From Agriotes lineatus (lineage: Eukaryota > Arthropoda > Insecta > Coleoptera > Elateridae), in contig OW679202.1 of the NCBI GenBank assembly GCA_940337035.1, forward strand, positions 47,385,763-47,449,762: a DNA stretch of 64,000 bases, given 5' to 3'. The position numbers and the translations under genes were made by a program. Positions 45,226 through 56,453 of the stretch are shown piece after piece. The number at the start of each line of letters is the position of its first letter. Position 1 is the first letter of the stretch. The notes below the pieces were generated by a model. It saw only the letters and a program-made list of their open reading frames with translations, was not told the DNA's origin and ran no database searches.

Positions 45226-46133
45226 TGAAGTGGTATTAAGCCCTACGACTTGGCTCTGAATGCAGTGCAGAATGGTTGACAAACTAAATAAGCACAGAGT
45301 TGAGATATTTTAAGTAACTGCAATGTTGAACTAATATTAATACAGTAAAGGCATTCGTAATGAGATGCGAGAGCTAATAAGTAGTAAAGAAAGGTATGCT
45401 AAGGTAAAACATGTTCAGAGGGTTTCGAATTGGCTTGTGAATTAAGATAATTTAATATGAAAGGTTTGTGCACATGCAAAGCCAGACCACAGAAAATTTA
45501 TTGAACACAAATAGTTTGTTGGGTGCAATTTGAACAAAGCGTAAGATTATTAAGTCAAAGAATAAGATGGTGAAAAATTGTAAATTCGGCAGAAAGGTAA
45601 ACCGATTTGAAACAAAAGAGAAAGAATTTAGAAAAGAGCAATTATTAAATATTGGCAAAAGAGTATTGCGAACGACATAAAAGTGCGGGACTCGATAACC
45701 AGTGCATTTATTAACAACAAAGTGAATATATCAGAGCAGTGAATATTAAAATAATATTGTGTGCGCCATCGCAGAAACACAATGATATTATAGGAAAAAG
45801 ACAATATTTTAGTTTGTAAGAAATTTGAAAATTTAAAATTATGTAATCAAACTTATTTCTATTATGTACTAAAATTCATCAAAACTTATTTCCGTTAGCT
45901 TTGTAACTTAGCAACCTAGATTAGATTTTGTTTAATAACGGAAAAACAACAATTGAAATAAATTACTTGACGTTTTGTGAGATTTGTTGCTCCACTTAAA
46001 TAACTAATTTTGAATAATAAACGTGCATATTAAATACAGTTGTAAATTATAGCATTTTATTGCCCATGTGTTTGTGTTCCTGTAGAAGTGTTTGTGAGGC
46101 GTTACACCACAAATAAATTATAAAATTTTCTGA
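45226..46133 (+). repeat. 5' LTR of copy 1
   Basis: It starts tgaagtggtattaagccc and ends near aaattttctga. The sequence next to it continues tgcca, so the true end could be five bases further on, with a terminal CA. The 3' LTR is cut at the corresponding place by the duplication junction, which hides the exact boundary. Confidence 0.85.
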
Positions 46134-47183
46134 TGCCATTCCGAGGACATCGGTAACAGCCAACTAGGATGGATGTTCGAGCTTCGTTCCCGAAGAAATT
46201 AAATATTCTGAGCCAGAGGCGTGTACACCAAGGCGTCGGTAAAGTCTGCAAGAGGGCCACCATCAACAGCAGGCAGCGAGGAGACCGCCTCCAGCAGGAG
46301 ATCTGACTAGCAGCACCTACGATCATCTACGTCGCAGAACGACCCAAAGTTTTCAGGTAGGAAAGTGCCTCTAATTCATGTGTTAGCGCCGGGGTTCGCA
46401 GCATAGATCGAGAACAAACCTTTCCGAAGACGGCTAGTGTAATTCCCAGCGTCCATTTGCTTTGACATTCTCAAAATTAGCGTGGCTTGGGCAAATTCTG
46501 CAGATCAAGCGAAAAACCAAAGCGTCCAAAACAAATGCCAGAAGTAGCGTCGCTTCTAACAATCAAGGGACGGTCTTGACGTCATCATAGAACAAAAGCT
46601 AGTTTAATTGCCAAGCCGGAAAAATTCAAACGACTTACCTGATGCATTGTTCATAATTACACGAGTTTAAACATTCATTTATGCCGTCTTTCACGACCGA
46701 CTAATTTGTGTTTATCTAACAGTTCGAGATTTATTTGACCCAACCACTAAAAACCGCGCACTCGAACTACTTTAAATTTCGAGTTAGTCAACCTCAGATT
46801 ATATGTTCAAAGATAGCTAAATTCGGGACCTAACCTGTAGAGAGTTTCATGTTTTGCTGATGAGCTAGCACACTGAGTTTGCAGTTAAATAGATTATTAC
46901 AAAATAGAGGGCATATAACTATTTTATTAATAATTTGATAAATAAAGATCCTTAGCCACAGGATTAATTTGGCGTCCAAACGTCGAGGCAAATTAAATTT
47001 ATAATTAAAATAACACTTGCAGTCGATAACGATTAGACATAAATTGTGTAATTAATTAAAGCATTTATTCACAGCATAGTTAGGGTGATTAAACTTGTAT
47101 AAAAACGTTGTTTGTGTGGGTAAGATCTTGTCTGTAAGTGCAAGTGCTTTGATTCGAAGAAGATTAGCAAGAAATTAGACAAC
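46134..47183. other. 5' leader of the LTR element, copy 1 (copy 2: 56788-57833)
   Basis: About 1.05 kb of non-coding leader between LTR and gag. Copies differ by a 4-bp duplication (ggatggatgttc against ggatgttc) and a few substitutions. No complete reading frame is supported. Confidence 0.6.
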
Positions 47184-47573
47184 ATGGCCGATAAGCTTAC
47201 GAGAAGACAGAAGAAAAATCAAGAAGGAAAGGAGGAAGAGCACCAAACAGAAGAAATAATAGAAATGCAAGAACAACCTGAGGAAGAACAAAGGCAAGGG
47301 GACCAGGCTGAAGAACAACAGCCCCGAGCCTCGAAAGGAGAAACAGATATGAGTAAAATGATAGAAATGATGATGGAAAAAATGGAAACAAAAGCAGACA
47401 AACGTGAAAAAAGGCAACAAGAAGCAATGCGAAAGGATATCCAGGAAGCAATCCGAATCGAGGTACAAGAACTGAAACAAAATGGCGAAAAGACCACGCA
47501 GAGCATACAAGAAGTGAAACAGGATGCAGAGGAGAGAGAGAGAGTAGGGCAGAAAAACATGCAGAACTCTTAG
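47184..47573 (+). pseudogene. Gag-like N-terminal coiled-coil frame, copy 1
   Basis: A 129-codon frame starts MADKLTRRQKKNQEGKEEEH and is very rich in Glu, Gln and Lys with a heptad-like pattern (MIEMMMEKMETKADKREKRQ), suggesting coiled coil. It ends at a TAG at 47571. The text goes on in other frames for about 140 bp (KIEFSKMQ, then VDEKLDKKEDEI), so the break is a frameshift. The minus-strand frames opposite are shadows of the purine-rich sense strand. Confidence 0.75.
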
Positions 47574-47710
47574 TGGAGGGATTGAAAATCGAATTCTCAA
47601 AGATGCAAGAAAAAATAAGGAAGAAGTGCAAGCGAAGATCGACGGTTTAGAACAAAAATTAGAGGAATTTAATCGCCTAAAATGAGATAAGAGAAGAACT
47701 ACAACAGGAA

Positions 47711-48290
47711 GTGTCACAGTTGGTCGATGAAAAATTAGACAAGAAAGAGGACGAGATAATCCAGCACTTTTCGCGGCACCTGGAGGCCGAGATAACGCGG
47801 GCAGTGGCTGTACAAAACGTGAAAACCCTGAAAGATTTCTTTGAAATGGTTAGAAATTATGACCTGGCAGTATTCAACGAGAAAGGAGAAAATCCGAATC
47901 AAAATAAAAATTTTAGTAAACGTAAATTGGACGATAACTTTGGAAATAATTTTAGGCCTAAACAAAATAATTTTAACAATAATAATAACTACAATTACAA
48001 TAGACAGGAAGGTCGCTACAACAATAATTATTAGCGTAGAAATTTCTACAATAATTGGAGTCATAATAGACCACAGTTCAATAGGGGGGACAATCAGCAA
48101 CAAAGTTACGACGACCTAATCGACGAGCGCAATAAAAGAAGACGCCAGGAGCTGGACAATAACCAGCCAACGACAAATAGACAATTCGTAAATACAATGT
48201 TAAAAGAGCCAGGAGAAAACAACAGAGGTTACATGAACGGAATCGAGATAGCAGAGGTGCATGAGGAGCCCTCGATGAGTAAAAAAAACC
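47711..48290 (+). pseudogene. Gag C-terminal remnant (nucleocapsid-like), copy 1
   Basis: The frame MSQLVDEKLDKKEDEIIQHF passes into SRHLEAEITRAVAVQNVKTL and YDLAVFNEKG, as in the end of the capsid region of insect Gypsy Gag. An Asn-rich tail follows (FNNNNNYNYNRQEGRYNNNY), and then, after a TAG at 48032-48034, the frame goes on as RRNFYNNWSHNRPQFNRG. The central capsid domain seems deleted, because the coiled coil joins directly to the C-terminal segment. Confidence 0.72.
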
Positions 48291-48365
48291 TCAATTTATG
48301 TAAATATTGTAGATAAACAAACCGCTAACTTTGCCATCGCCTACGACAAAACGGGGGAATTTTTA

Positions 48366-50726
48366 TTGGAAGAAAATGAAGATAGAATTTCAAGCTCATG
48401 TTTACCGTTTATTAAGTTACAATTGTTAAATCAAGAATATTATGCGCTAATTGATAGCGGAGCAATGGTTTCCGTAGTTCAAGAAGAAGTCCTAAATAAT
48501 CATCTAAATCAGGGCTGTCCAACTTTAGGGGCCCAAGGGCCACTATAAAAAATTTGAAGGTTATGAGGGCCGCATCATAAAATGTGTCGTATGCGACTTT
48601 GTGAGTGATTTGTAATAAATAGAAAACGTGTATATTTCAATACTAATTTTTATTTATTCAAAAAGCTTAGGGTACATTACAAAAAGCATTGAAACATAAA
48701 AGAGATATACGTGTTCCCTGAGGTAACCGACAAACTTACACCATATGTTCTAGAAGTGATTTTAAACAAAAAAGATCATATTCACTTTAGGTTAATTCTT
48801 TTCCATTCTTGAGATACCGACAAAAGAAAAAAATTACATCAATTAATGTAAATTTACGTATAGAGATGTGACGTTTCACCCCCTTAGAACTAAGGGCGTC
48901 AAAGATTTACCCCTCGGGTTAAGCTCAAATCGGAGAAATACGTTCACTCAAATATATATTCGATTAGGTAAAACGCCAGATAATTACCAAAACAAATATA
49001 ATGTTTTTTAGCTAGTTACAATGATTAATTAAAAATAACTCTTTGCTGTACATTATTTAAAATTAATATGTTCTTCTGGAACGGTGTCTGGTTTCGTAGG
49101 TGAAGCTGCAACCCAATGCACCGGCGAGTGTTGCGGGTCCCTATTGGTAGTCCGCCGGTAAGCACGCCGATTCTTCGGGAAATGGGCTGAGTAGGTCTTT
49201 TGTTCCTGCAAAGTTGACCTTCCACTCAGCAGTGATTTTAAGCTGTAATTTTCCGGTGAATTTAGCGATTATAAGGGTTACCTGGGGCGGGAGTTTGTGC
49301 CTAAATCCTAGTGCTGAGGTTGCTGGTACCTTACGAAGGCTAGGCGTCGTTCTTGGAGCGAACGCGGTATCAAATCCTGCAGATGGAATTTATTCGCCTT
49401 GAACCGGAAAATGATGTTGACATTCCCCCGGTAGGGAATTTGCGGGCTGCGGAATCGAAAGTCGAAGTCCAGGAATTCACCTTTTAATGACCAAAAAAGG
49501 GCCCTGCATGTGAGATTATAAAGGGCGGCTACAGGACTCTAGCCGCTCACAAGCGGGGTAGAGGCTGCGATTCCTACAGGTTACAGGTTTAATTATTAGT
49601 AAAACGCGATTATGAGGAGTATTTCACCTTTCGGGGTGCCGGGATTTGCGTTTAAAAATTAGGCGGTCGAAAATGGCTTTTAAGCAGTTAGCCCTGCAAG
49701 ACAGTACAGCGTATTAAGACAGAGTTAAAGCCTCAGAAATTCGATTTCCCAAGAAAGTTCAACAATCAATGTAAAATCGAATTCTAGCGGTCTTGCTCTT
49801 GCGGAAAATTTGAACTTCTCGGGCTGGCAGTACAATACGTCATCTCCCTTGAAGCCTGGTCTGGTAAGGGTTGGAGGTCTACTCCCTTAGATAGTTCAGC
49901 GTGTTAGACCAGAGGGCCCAGGTAGAAAAGGAGAGGACAGGATCAGGACTGGTGGACTGAAGGGGGAATTCGATCCGCGGGCCGCATGCGGCCCGCGGGC
50001 CACATGTTGGACAGCCCTGATCTAAATGTTTTACAAAGCAATATCATTAAAGTAAATAAAATCGATGTATTGTCAGCAACAAGGAAAAAGATCTCTACTA
50101 CAGATAAAGTATTGGCAATCAAGATTAGTATAAATGGAAGAGAATATGATGTCCGATTTTATATAGTATCTGCTTTAAATGTACAATTTGTGATAGGTGT
50201 CGATATTATTCAGCAAGTAGAAATTAAAATAGATGGAATGCAAAAGTGCATCCAGATAAATAAAATAATAAGGCCTTGGTCTGGATCCGAAAATGCGGAT
50301 CAAGAGCGTGAAAATGGTTGCCTAGCTAAAATAAAAGCAGGAGACGATATGAATTCTTGCCTAGCCAAAAGTGCAGGAGACAAAATAATAATAAATAATT
50401 GTACGATCACAGAAGGAATGCTGGATGATGAACAGATAGGGAATGATTACTTACAATATAAAGGCAAAATTATGGAAATAATAGAGAAGAACAAGGAGAT
50501 AATAAATCAGAAAACAGGACAAACAACGAAATATTACCACAGACTTGTTATCGACGAAACGATGGGCTTCAAAAGTAAAACTTATCCAGTACCGTTTGCA
50601 CAGCTCGAGAAAGTGAAACATGAGTTGCAGAAAATGCTTGACGATGATGTAATAGAACATTCAAAAACGAACTTCGCTAATCCGATGGTGGTGGTAAAGA
50701 AGAGCGATGGTAGCCGTAGTTTATGA
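48366..50726 (+). pseudogene. Pol remnant: protease and start of RT, split by a hAT element, copy 1
   Basis: Before the insertion the frame reads YYALIDSGAMVSVVQEEVLN, the aspartic protease active site DSGA. After the insertion and one TSD copy it continues VLQSNIIKVNKIDVLSATRK and YIVSALNVQFVIGVDII, the protease C-terminal part. The RT N-terminus follows (YPVPFAQLEKVKHELQKMLD then ANPMVVVKKSDGS). The frame then ends at a TGA at 50724-50726, before any catalytic RT motif. The remainder of pol is deleted. Confidence 0.85.
48510..50019. mobile_element. hAT-type element in protease, copy 1 (8-bp TSD)
   Basis: The ends are cagggctgtccaac and its exact complement gttggacagccctg, flanked by atctaaat (48502-48509 and 50020-50027). 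The right subterminal zone is a GC palindrome (ccgcgggccgcatgcggcc), a known style of hAT MITE. The interior from about 48,860 to 49,960 is GC-richer and contains tataaaggg (about 49,527) near a tagccgctcacaagcgggg hairpin. It may be a nested LTR or other element, but I could not fix its edges. Confidence 0.9.
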
Positions 50727-51043
50727 ATTAAGTAATAAAATTAATAATAAAATCAGAGAACGTTTTTACATTTCAGCGATTTACCCATATTTCAACAACA
50801 GATTAGAATAGGTTAGGTTAGTTCACAAAACAAATGTTGGGACACACTCGCTAGAATAGATTAGTTTAGGTAGATTAGGCATTAGATAGAATCTGTTAGT
50901 AAATTTAAAAAAATTGCGGTGAATTAAATTTCAGAATTGGGCTGATCAAAAGAGAGATTAAAATGACAGCCCATGCAAATCAACGTATGATATAAAATAA
51001 CACTCATGCGGTGTAATTTTAATTCTCAAGAATTGGGGGAACA

Positions 51044-51951
51044 TGAAGTGGTATTAAGCCCTACGACTTGGCTCTGAATGCAGTGCAGAATGGTTGACAA
51101 ACTAAATAAGCACAGAGTTGAGATATTTTAAGTAACTGCAATGTTGAACTAATATTAATACAGTAAATGCATTCGTAATGAGATGCGAGAGCTAATAAGT
51201 AGTAAAGAAAGGTATGCTAAGGTAAAACATGTTCAGAGGGTTTCGAATTGGCTTGTGAATTAAGATAATTTAATATGAAAGGTTTGTGCACATGCAAAGC
51301 CAGACCACAGAAAATTTATTGAACACAAATAGTTTGTTGGGTGCAATTTGAACAAAGCGTAAGATTATTAAGTCAAAGAATAAGATGGTGAAAAATTGTG
51401 AATTCGGCAGAAAGGTAAACCGATTTGAAACAAAAGAGAAAGAATTTAGAAAAGAGCAATTATTAAATATTGGCAAAAGAGTATTGCGAACGACATGAAA
51501 GTGCGGGACTCGATAACCAGTGCATTTATTAACAACAAAGTGAATATATCAGAGCAGTGAATATTAAAATAATATTGTGTGCGCCATCGCAGAAACACAA
51601 TGATATTATAGGAAAAAGACAATATTTTAGTTTGTAAGAAATTTGAAAATTTAAAATTATGTAATCAAACTTATTTCTATTATGTACTAAAATTCATCAA
51701 AACTTATTTCCGTTAGCTTTGTAACTTAGCAACCTAGATTAGATTTTGTTTAATAACGAAAAGACAACAATTGAAATAAATTATTTGACGTTTTGTAAGA
51801 TTTGTTGCTCCACTTAAATAACTAATTTTGAATAATAAACGAGCATATTAAATACAGTCATAAATTATAGCATTTTATTGCCTATGTGTTTGTGTTCCTG
51901 TGGAAGTGTTTGTGAGGCTTTACACCACAAATAAATTATAAAATTCTCCGA
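51044..51951 (+). repeat. 3' LTR of copy 1
   Basis: Same length as the 5' LTR. It is followed directly by the Penelope fragment of the second unit. It is nearly identical to the 3' LTR of copy 2 (61694-62601; I saw a single substitution) but differs from its own 5' LTR at about 15 sites. Confidence 0.88.
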
Positions 51952-52069
51952 CTCTTTGTTGTTCGATGTTTCTCATTAAACCCCGATGTTTTTCTTATCT
52001 AAGAGCTTTCTTACTCTATTGGTTACTCCGCTGATGAAGAGAAGGCGGGCGTAATTTGTAGGATTAGGT

Positions 52070-52417
52070 TTAGGTTCCTTTTGTTTTATAGCATGCTCTA
52101 CTGATATCTTGTCGACTGTAGTCATTCTTCCGTAAAGTTTCTTCCACATGTGGATCGTAAACAATTAGTTTTCCTAATCCCAGCACTATCTTATACGGCG
52201 CCGAATCGTAGACCTTATGGGCATATGACAGGCGAATGACGAAAAATCGATGCATTTGAAAAGTCGCGCTGAGGGTAAATACTGCACGTTTCCTGAAGAA
52301 ACAATGGCTATATGTTAGAAAAAAATAAAAGAACTTCGGCGGCTCTCGTAAGTTATAATTACAGTGACCTGTCCTCGAATGGTTTATCCATAGACCATAA
52401 AGCAAGAAAACACGCAA
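52070..52417 (-). pseudogene. Penelope-like linker fragment, unit 2 (unit 3 near 62,720)
   Basis: The minus strand reads HVEETLRKNDYSRQDISRAC and, at 51976-52164, ARLLFISGVTNRVRKLLDKK in another frame. It repeats the unit 1 text without the GIY-YIG domain, which the tandem duplication did not include. No functional enzyme could be made. Confidence 0.7.
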
Positions 52418-55141
52418 CAGCTAGTGATGTAAGGAAAGATCAGGGGTTTCAGGCAAAGAGAAAGATTTTCGAAACGCCGGTCCGGTCCAAAGTTCTTGAA
52501 TACTGTGTTAAAGAACCTTTGGGTCCGATCAGATTAAAGAACCCCGGATATGTTTTCAAATAACTGATTTTTGACGTTCGATGACAGTGCAAAATGTGAC
52601 AGTTAATTTAAATGCACAGGTTACTAAGGTATTATTTTAAAACCGTATACCTTTGTCTTCTTATTGATAAAAAGCAATCAGTAGATACACTATCCTTTGA
52701 ATAAATTGCAAATGTATTAACTGAAATTTGCTACTTTGATGACTTCGTTAGCCAAACGGAGACTAGTACAGTTACAAAGATTGAATTATTTGCCTTGCAG
52801 TCTATTTAAAAGAATTGAAAACTGAAACGCTGAAACCAAAAAAAATATAAAAAGTGTCTTCTAAAAAGAGAGTTTTTATATCGGCTTTAGAATACCCATT
52901 AATGCAGAGTGTTAGAGAAATAACATTTTTAAGTCGTTGTACTGATCATTAATGGTGCTTGTTTTAGATTGCCTAGATTCCCAGTGAAACGATTTTAATT
53001 AAATTTAAATTACATTAAGAAGGCAGCTTTTATGGACCCTCTAACTGTGCCAATTTAATGAGCAAGCGTAAACGGAAAAAAAGTGCATGCCATAGATATA
53101 AAGAAATTAGTTAAAGAACAGAAATTACTTATCTGCCAAAATGTAGGTTTTGTGGAATAGATTCATTCTGTTTAATCAGGGCGATATTTCAAGAACGCCA
53201 TTTAAACTGTCATTGTGTGTCAGTGACAATGCTAAATTTATTACGTACCGATACCGAAACAAAATGAACCCATATTTGAGATTTTTTTTTAGTCAACATT
53301 TGTTGTTTCTTGGCAACGTCACGAGACAAACTAATTTTGACAAATTTTGCCGGCAAAACCATTTGCTCTTAATACATTATTACCGATAAAATTTCTTATA
53401 AATTTAGCTTTTGTCATCTTAGTTGATTAGATATCCTTTGTAATTGTTTGAAGGTGAAAGATGTTTTAGTTTTAATCATATTTTTACAAGTATATATTTA
53501 TACATTACCTATATCAAATTGCATTTTTGTTTAGGGTGCTGATTGAATTGTGGATTTTATAGAGCTAGATTTATTTATAATACTGTTTATCTTCTTTTTC
53601 CTATGTATAAATACATTTTACAGGAAGTTTAATATATATTTTGTTTAACTTCAAGTAGTGATTCTCCTCCCAATTCTTGTGCGGTTACCGCTCGCCAGTA
53701 CAATTGCTTCGAAAAATAGTATAAAAGTCCGATCGGTCAAACGTAAATAAAAATGGAAGCTACCCGACGCGACGTTGCGGATGGTTTTTACTGCCTTTTC
53801 GTAAATGGTCTTTGGGTGTAATGTGTAGATTTTGAATCATATTGCACTCACCAAGGCCATGTATTGAGAGGTGGACTTTTCATCGGATCTCAAGATCTCA
53901 CTTTTTGACAACCCTTTCATGCCGAGAGGGATATAATAAAATAGCAAATTTAGTATGTAAATGGATGTATATTGAAGTGGTATTAAGCCCTACGACTTGG
54001 CTCTGAATGCAGTGCAGAATGGTTGACAAACTAAATAAGCACAGAGTTGAGATATTTTAAGTAACTGCAATGTTGAACTAATATTAATACAGTAAATGCA
54101 GTCGTAATGAGATGCGAGAGCTAATAAGTAGTAAAGAAAGGTATGCTAAGGTAAAACATGTTCAGAGGGTTTCGAATTGGCTTGTGAATTAAGATAATTT
54201 AATATGAAAGGTTTGTGCACATGCAAAGCCAGACCACAGAAAATTTATTGAACACAAATAGTTTGTTGGGTGCAATTTGAACAAAGCGTAAGATTATTAA
54301 GTCAAAGAATAAGATGGTGAAAAATTGTGAATTCGACAGAAAGGTAAACCGATTTGAAACAAAAGAGAAAGAATTTAGAAAAGAGCAATTATTAAATATT
54401 GGCAAAAGAGTATTGCGAACGACATGAAAGTGCGGGACTCGATAACCAGTGCATTTATTAACAACAAAGTGAATATATCAGAGCAGTGAATATTAAAATA
54501 ATATTGTGTGCGCCATCGCAGAAACACAATGATATTATAGGAAAAAGACAATATTTTAGTTTGTAAGAAATTTGAAAATTTAAAATTATGTAATCAAACT
54601 TATTTCTATTATGTACTAAAATTCATCAAAACTTATTTCCGTTAGCTTTGTAACTTAGCAACCTAGATTAGATTTTGTTTAATAACGGAAAGACAACAAT
54701 TGAAATAAATTACTTGACGTTTTGTGAGATTTGTTGCTCCACTTAAATAACTAATTTTGAATAATAAACGTGCATATTAAATACAGTTGTAAATTATAGC
54801 ATTTTATTGCCCATGTGTTTGTGTTCCTGTTAGTGATGTAAAAAAACGCGTTTTTTTAAATCGAATAAAAAACCTAGAAAAAAAACAGAAAAAAAACGTT
54901 TTTTTTTGTTTTTTTTGTTTTTTATTCATTTTTGTAATTGGCGGCATGTTTTGGTAGGTACCCACCCCTATTGGAAGTTGCTTTAAGCTGGACCCAGCTC
55001 TGAAACTGTCGACCTGATCGACGAATCAAGTTACGTTAGCGATTCATCAGACAGTGACATGGGCGACGTAAACTGCATGTATACTGACTCCGAGTCAGCC
55101 ATGTCTGTTAGAGAGTAATTTCTGCATTATTATAATTTCTA

Positions 55142-56453
55142 CAGGGCGTTAGGGAAGTCGACGGAAAATTTTGTAGGGGTGAATCCTTGTCCCAAAATAT
55201 GATGATTTAACTCAACTTACCTATATACAAAGTTGCTTAGTTTAGCCGCTAGAGGGCTTTAAAAATTATTAATAATAATAATGGTGAGGCACTAACACCC
55301 CATGAAGGAGCTTGGCCTGCAAGGCGGAAGGTCAGAGCTTCCATATTCTCGCTCTCACACCCGGCTGTCGCGTGTCAATTTCATGACACGTGGTGATGTG
55401 GTGAGCATCACGCATTAGACAACCGCATTATTACCCATTATTCCTTCGAACGCAGGTCCCCAATTATTTAAAGCGACTAGCTTTTTTAAATGTTTTAACC
55501 CCCTGTATAATCACTACCAATTTTTTTTCTGGACAGTTACTTTAATTTAGAAGCTATTCACTCTCTTAAAAAAATTTTAGTATGGTAAACGGTTTAGCCA
55601 CAAAAAAATATTTTTTATTATACCTGCATCAGATCGCCGTTTAAAGCACGCCTGAGCGTGCGAATACAGGCGATTAAAGCTCACCGAGATTTAAAGGTTG
55701 TCAAGGAAACGACTGAATGCAACAACGGACATGGACGCGACAAAAACGTAAATAATTGTTGTAACTATAGTAGGAATATTATTATGCCCTCTTGATTTAT
55801 CACGACAAAAATTATTTCTAAGTTTTTAGTGCGTAATTTATTTCCAGTATTGGAGGTATAATAAAAAATAGCGTAACGTATTCGTGGATAACTGGTCTTT
55901 AAAACACTTGCTCTGTTTCGAGCACTCCGGCTACGCCGTCGTGCTCGAAAACTCGCGCGTGTTTTAAAGACCTTGTTATCCACTCATACTTTAATATACT
56001 ATTCTAAATCTCTACAAAAGCCTAGTGCTAAGTTAAAATTACTGATTCAGCCTTGTAGGGATTTAGAAAATATTTTTTGTGGCTAAACCGTTTACCCAAC
56101 TAAATTTTGTTAAGAGAGGAAATAGCTTATAAATCAAATTACCTATCCATAAAAAAACATTAGATGGATAATTAATTGTGACAAAGTTTTTAAACACCCT
56201 GTAATTTTTGAAATTAGGGTTTATGCCACAAAATGCTTAAGTTTACTGGTATAAACGCATGGCCAAAAAATGAATAAAATTCATCAACGATTTTTCGACT
56301 TATTTGAAAAAATTAAAAAAAGCTAATCATCTTTAAAGCCCTCTAGCGGCTAAACTAAGCAACTTTGTATATAGGTAAGTTGAGTTAAATCATCATATTT
56401 TGGGCCAAGGATTCGCCCCTAGAAATTTTTCAGTCGACTTCCCTAACACCCTG
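55142..56453. mobile_element. TA-flanked foldback element nested in the hAT element
   Basis: The ends are cagggcgttagggaagtcga and, from the right, cagggtgttagggaagtcga, with TA on both sides (55140-55141 and 56454-56455). The arms share ttgtatataggtaagttgag, agccgctagagggctttaaa and complements. The left arm has an extra block of about 180 bp (55280-55460, ggtgaggcactaacacccca ...) absent from the right arm, which looks like a later insertion. The centre has another hairpin. Confidence 0.87.
55884..55983. repeat. 100-bp hairpin inside the foldback
   Basis: gtggataac and ggtctttaaaacac on the left match complements on the right, with an inner cgagcac ... gtgctcg pair around ctccggctacgccgt. 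This compact, GC-centred hairpin differs in style from the surrounding AT-rich arms and may be a separate small MITE. Confidence 0.75.

Larger units (their letters stand above)
45226..51951 (+). mobile_element. Defective Gypsy-type LTR retrotransposon, copy 1
   Basis: Two 908-bp direct repeats (45226-46133 and 51044-51951) flank about 4.9 kb with gag, protease and truncated RT remnants. A purine-rich tract gaattgggggaaca directly precedes the 3' LTR. The LTRs differ at about 15 of 908 positions. RNase H, integrase, most of RT and any envelope gene are absent. No TSD can be checked because the right edge is a duplication breakpoint. A standard tRNA-like primer site was not obvious after the 5' LTR. 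Confidence 0.85.

Noticed and set aside
47175..47717. Long Phe/Leu/Ser-rich minus-strand frames opposite gag (also 57719-58367)
   Set aside because: Purine-rich coding strand gives open but hydrophobic shadows. They resemble membrane proteins only by composition.
45226..51951. Endogenous retrovirus with envelope gene
   Set aside because: No envelope frame, integrase or RNase H was found. Only gag, protease and the RT start remain.
52312..52563. 83-codon plus-strand frame as a gene of the tandem unit
   Set aside because: It lies opposite the Penelope-like linker text and crosses the border of the segment that differs between units.
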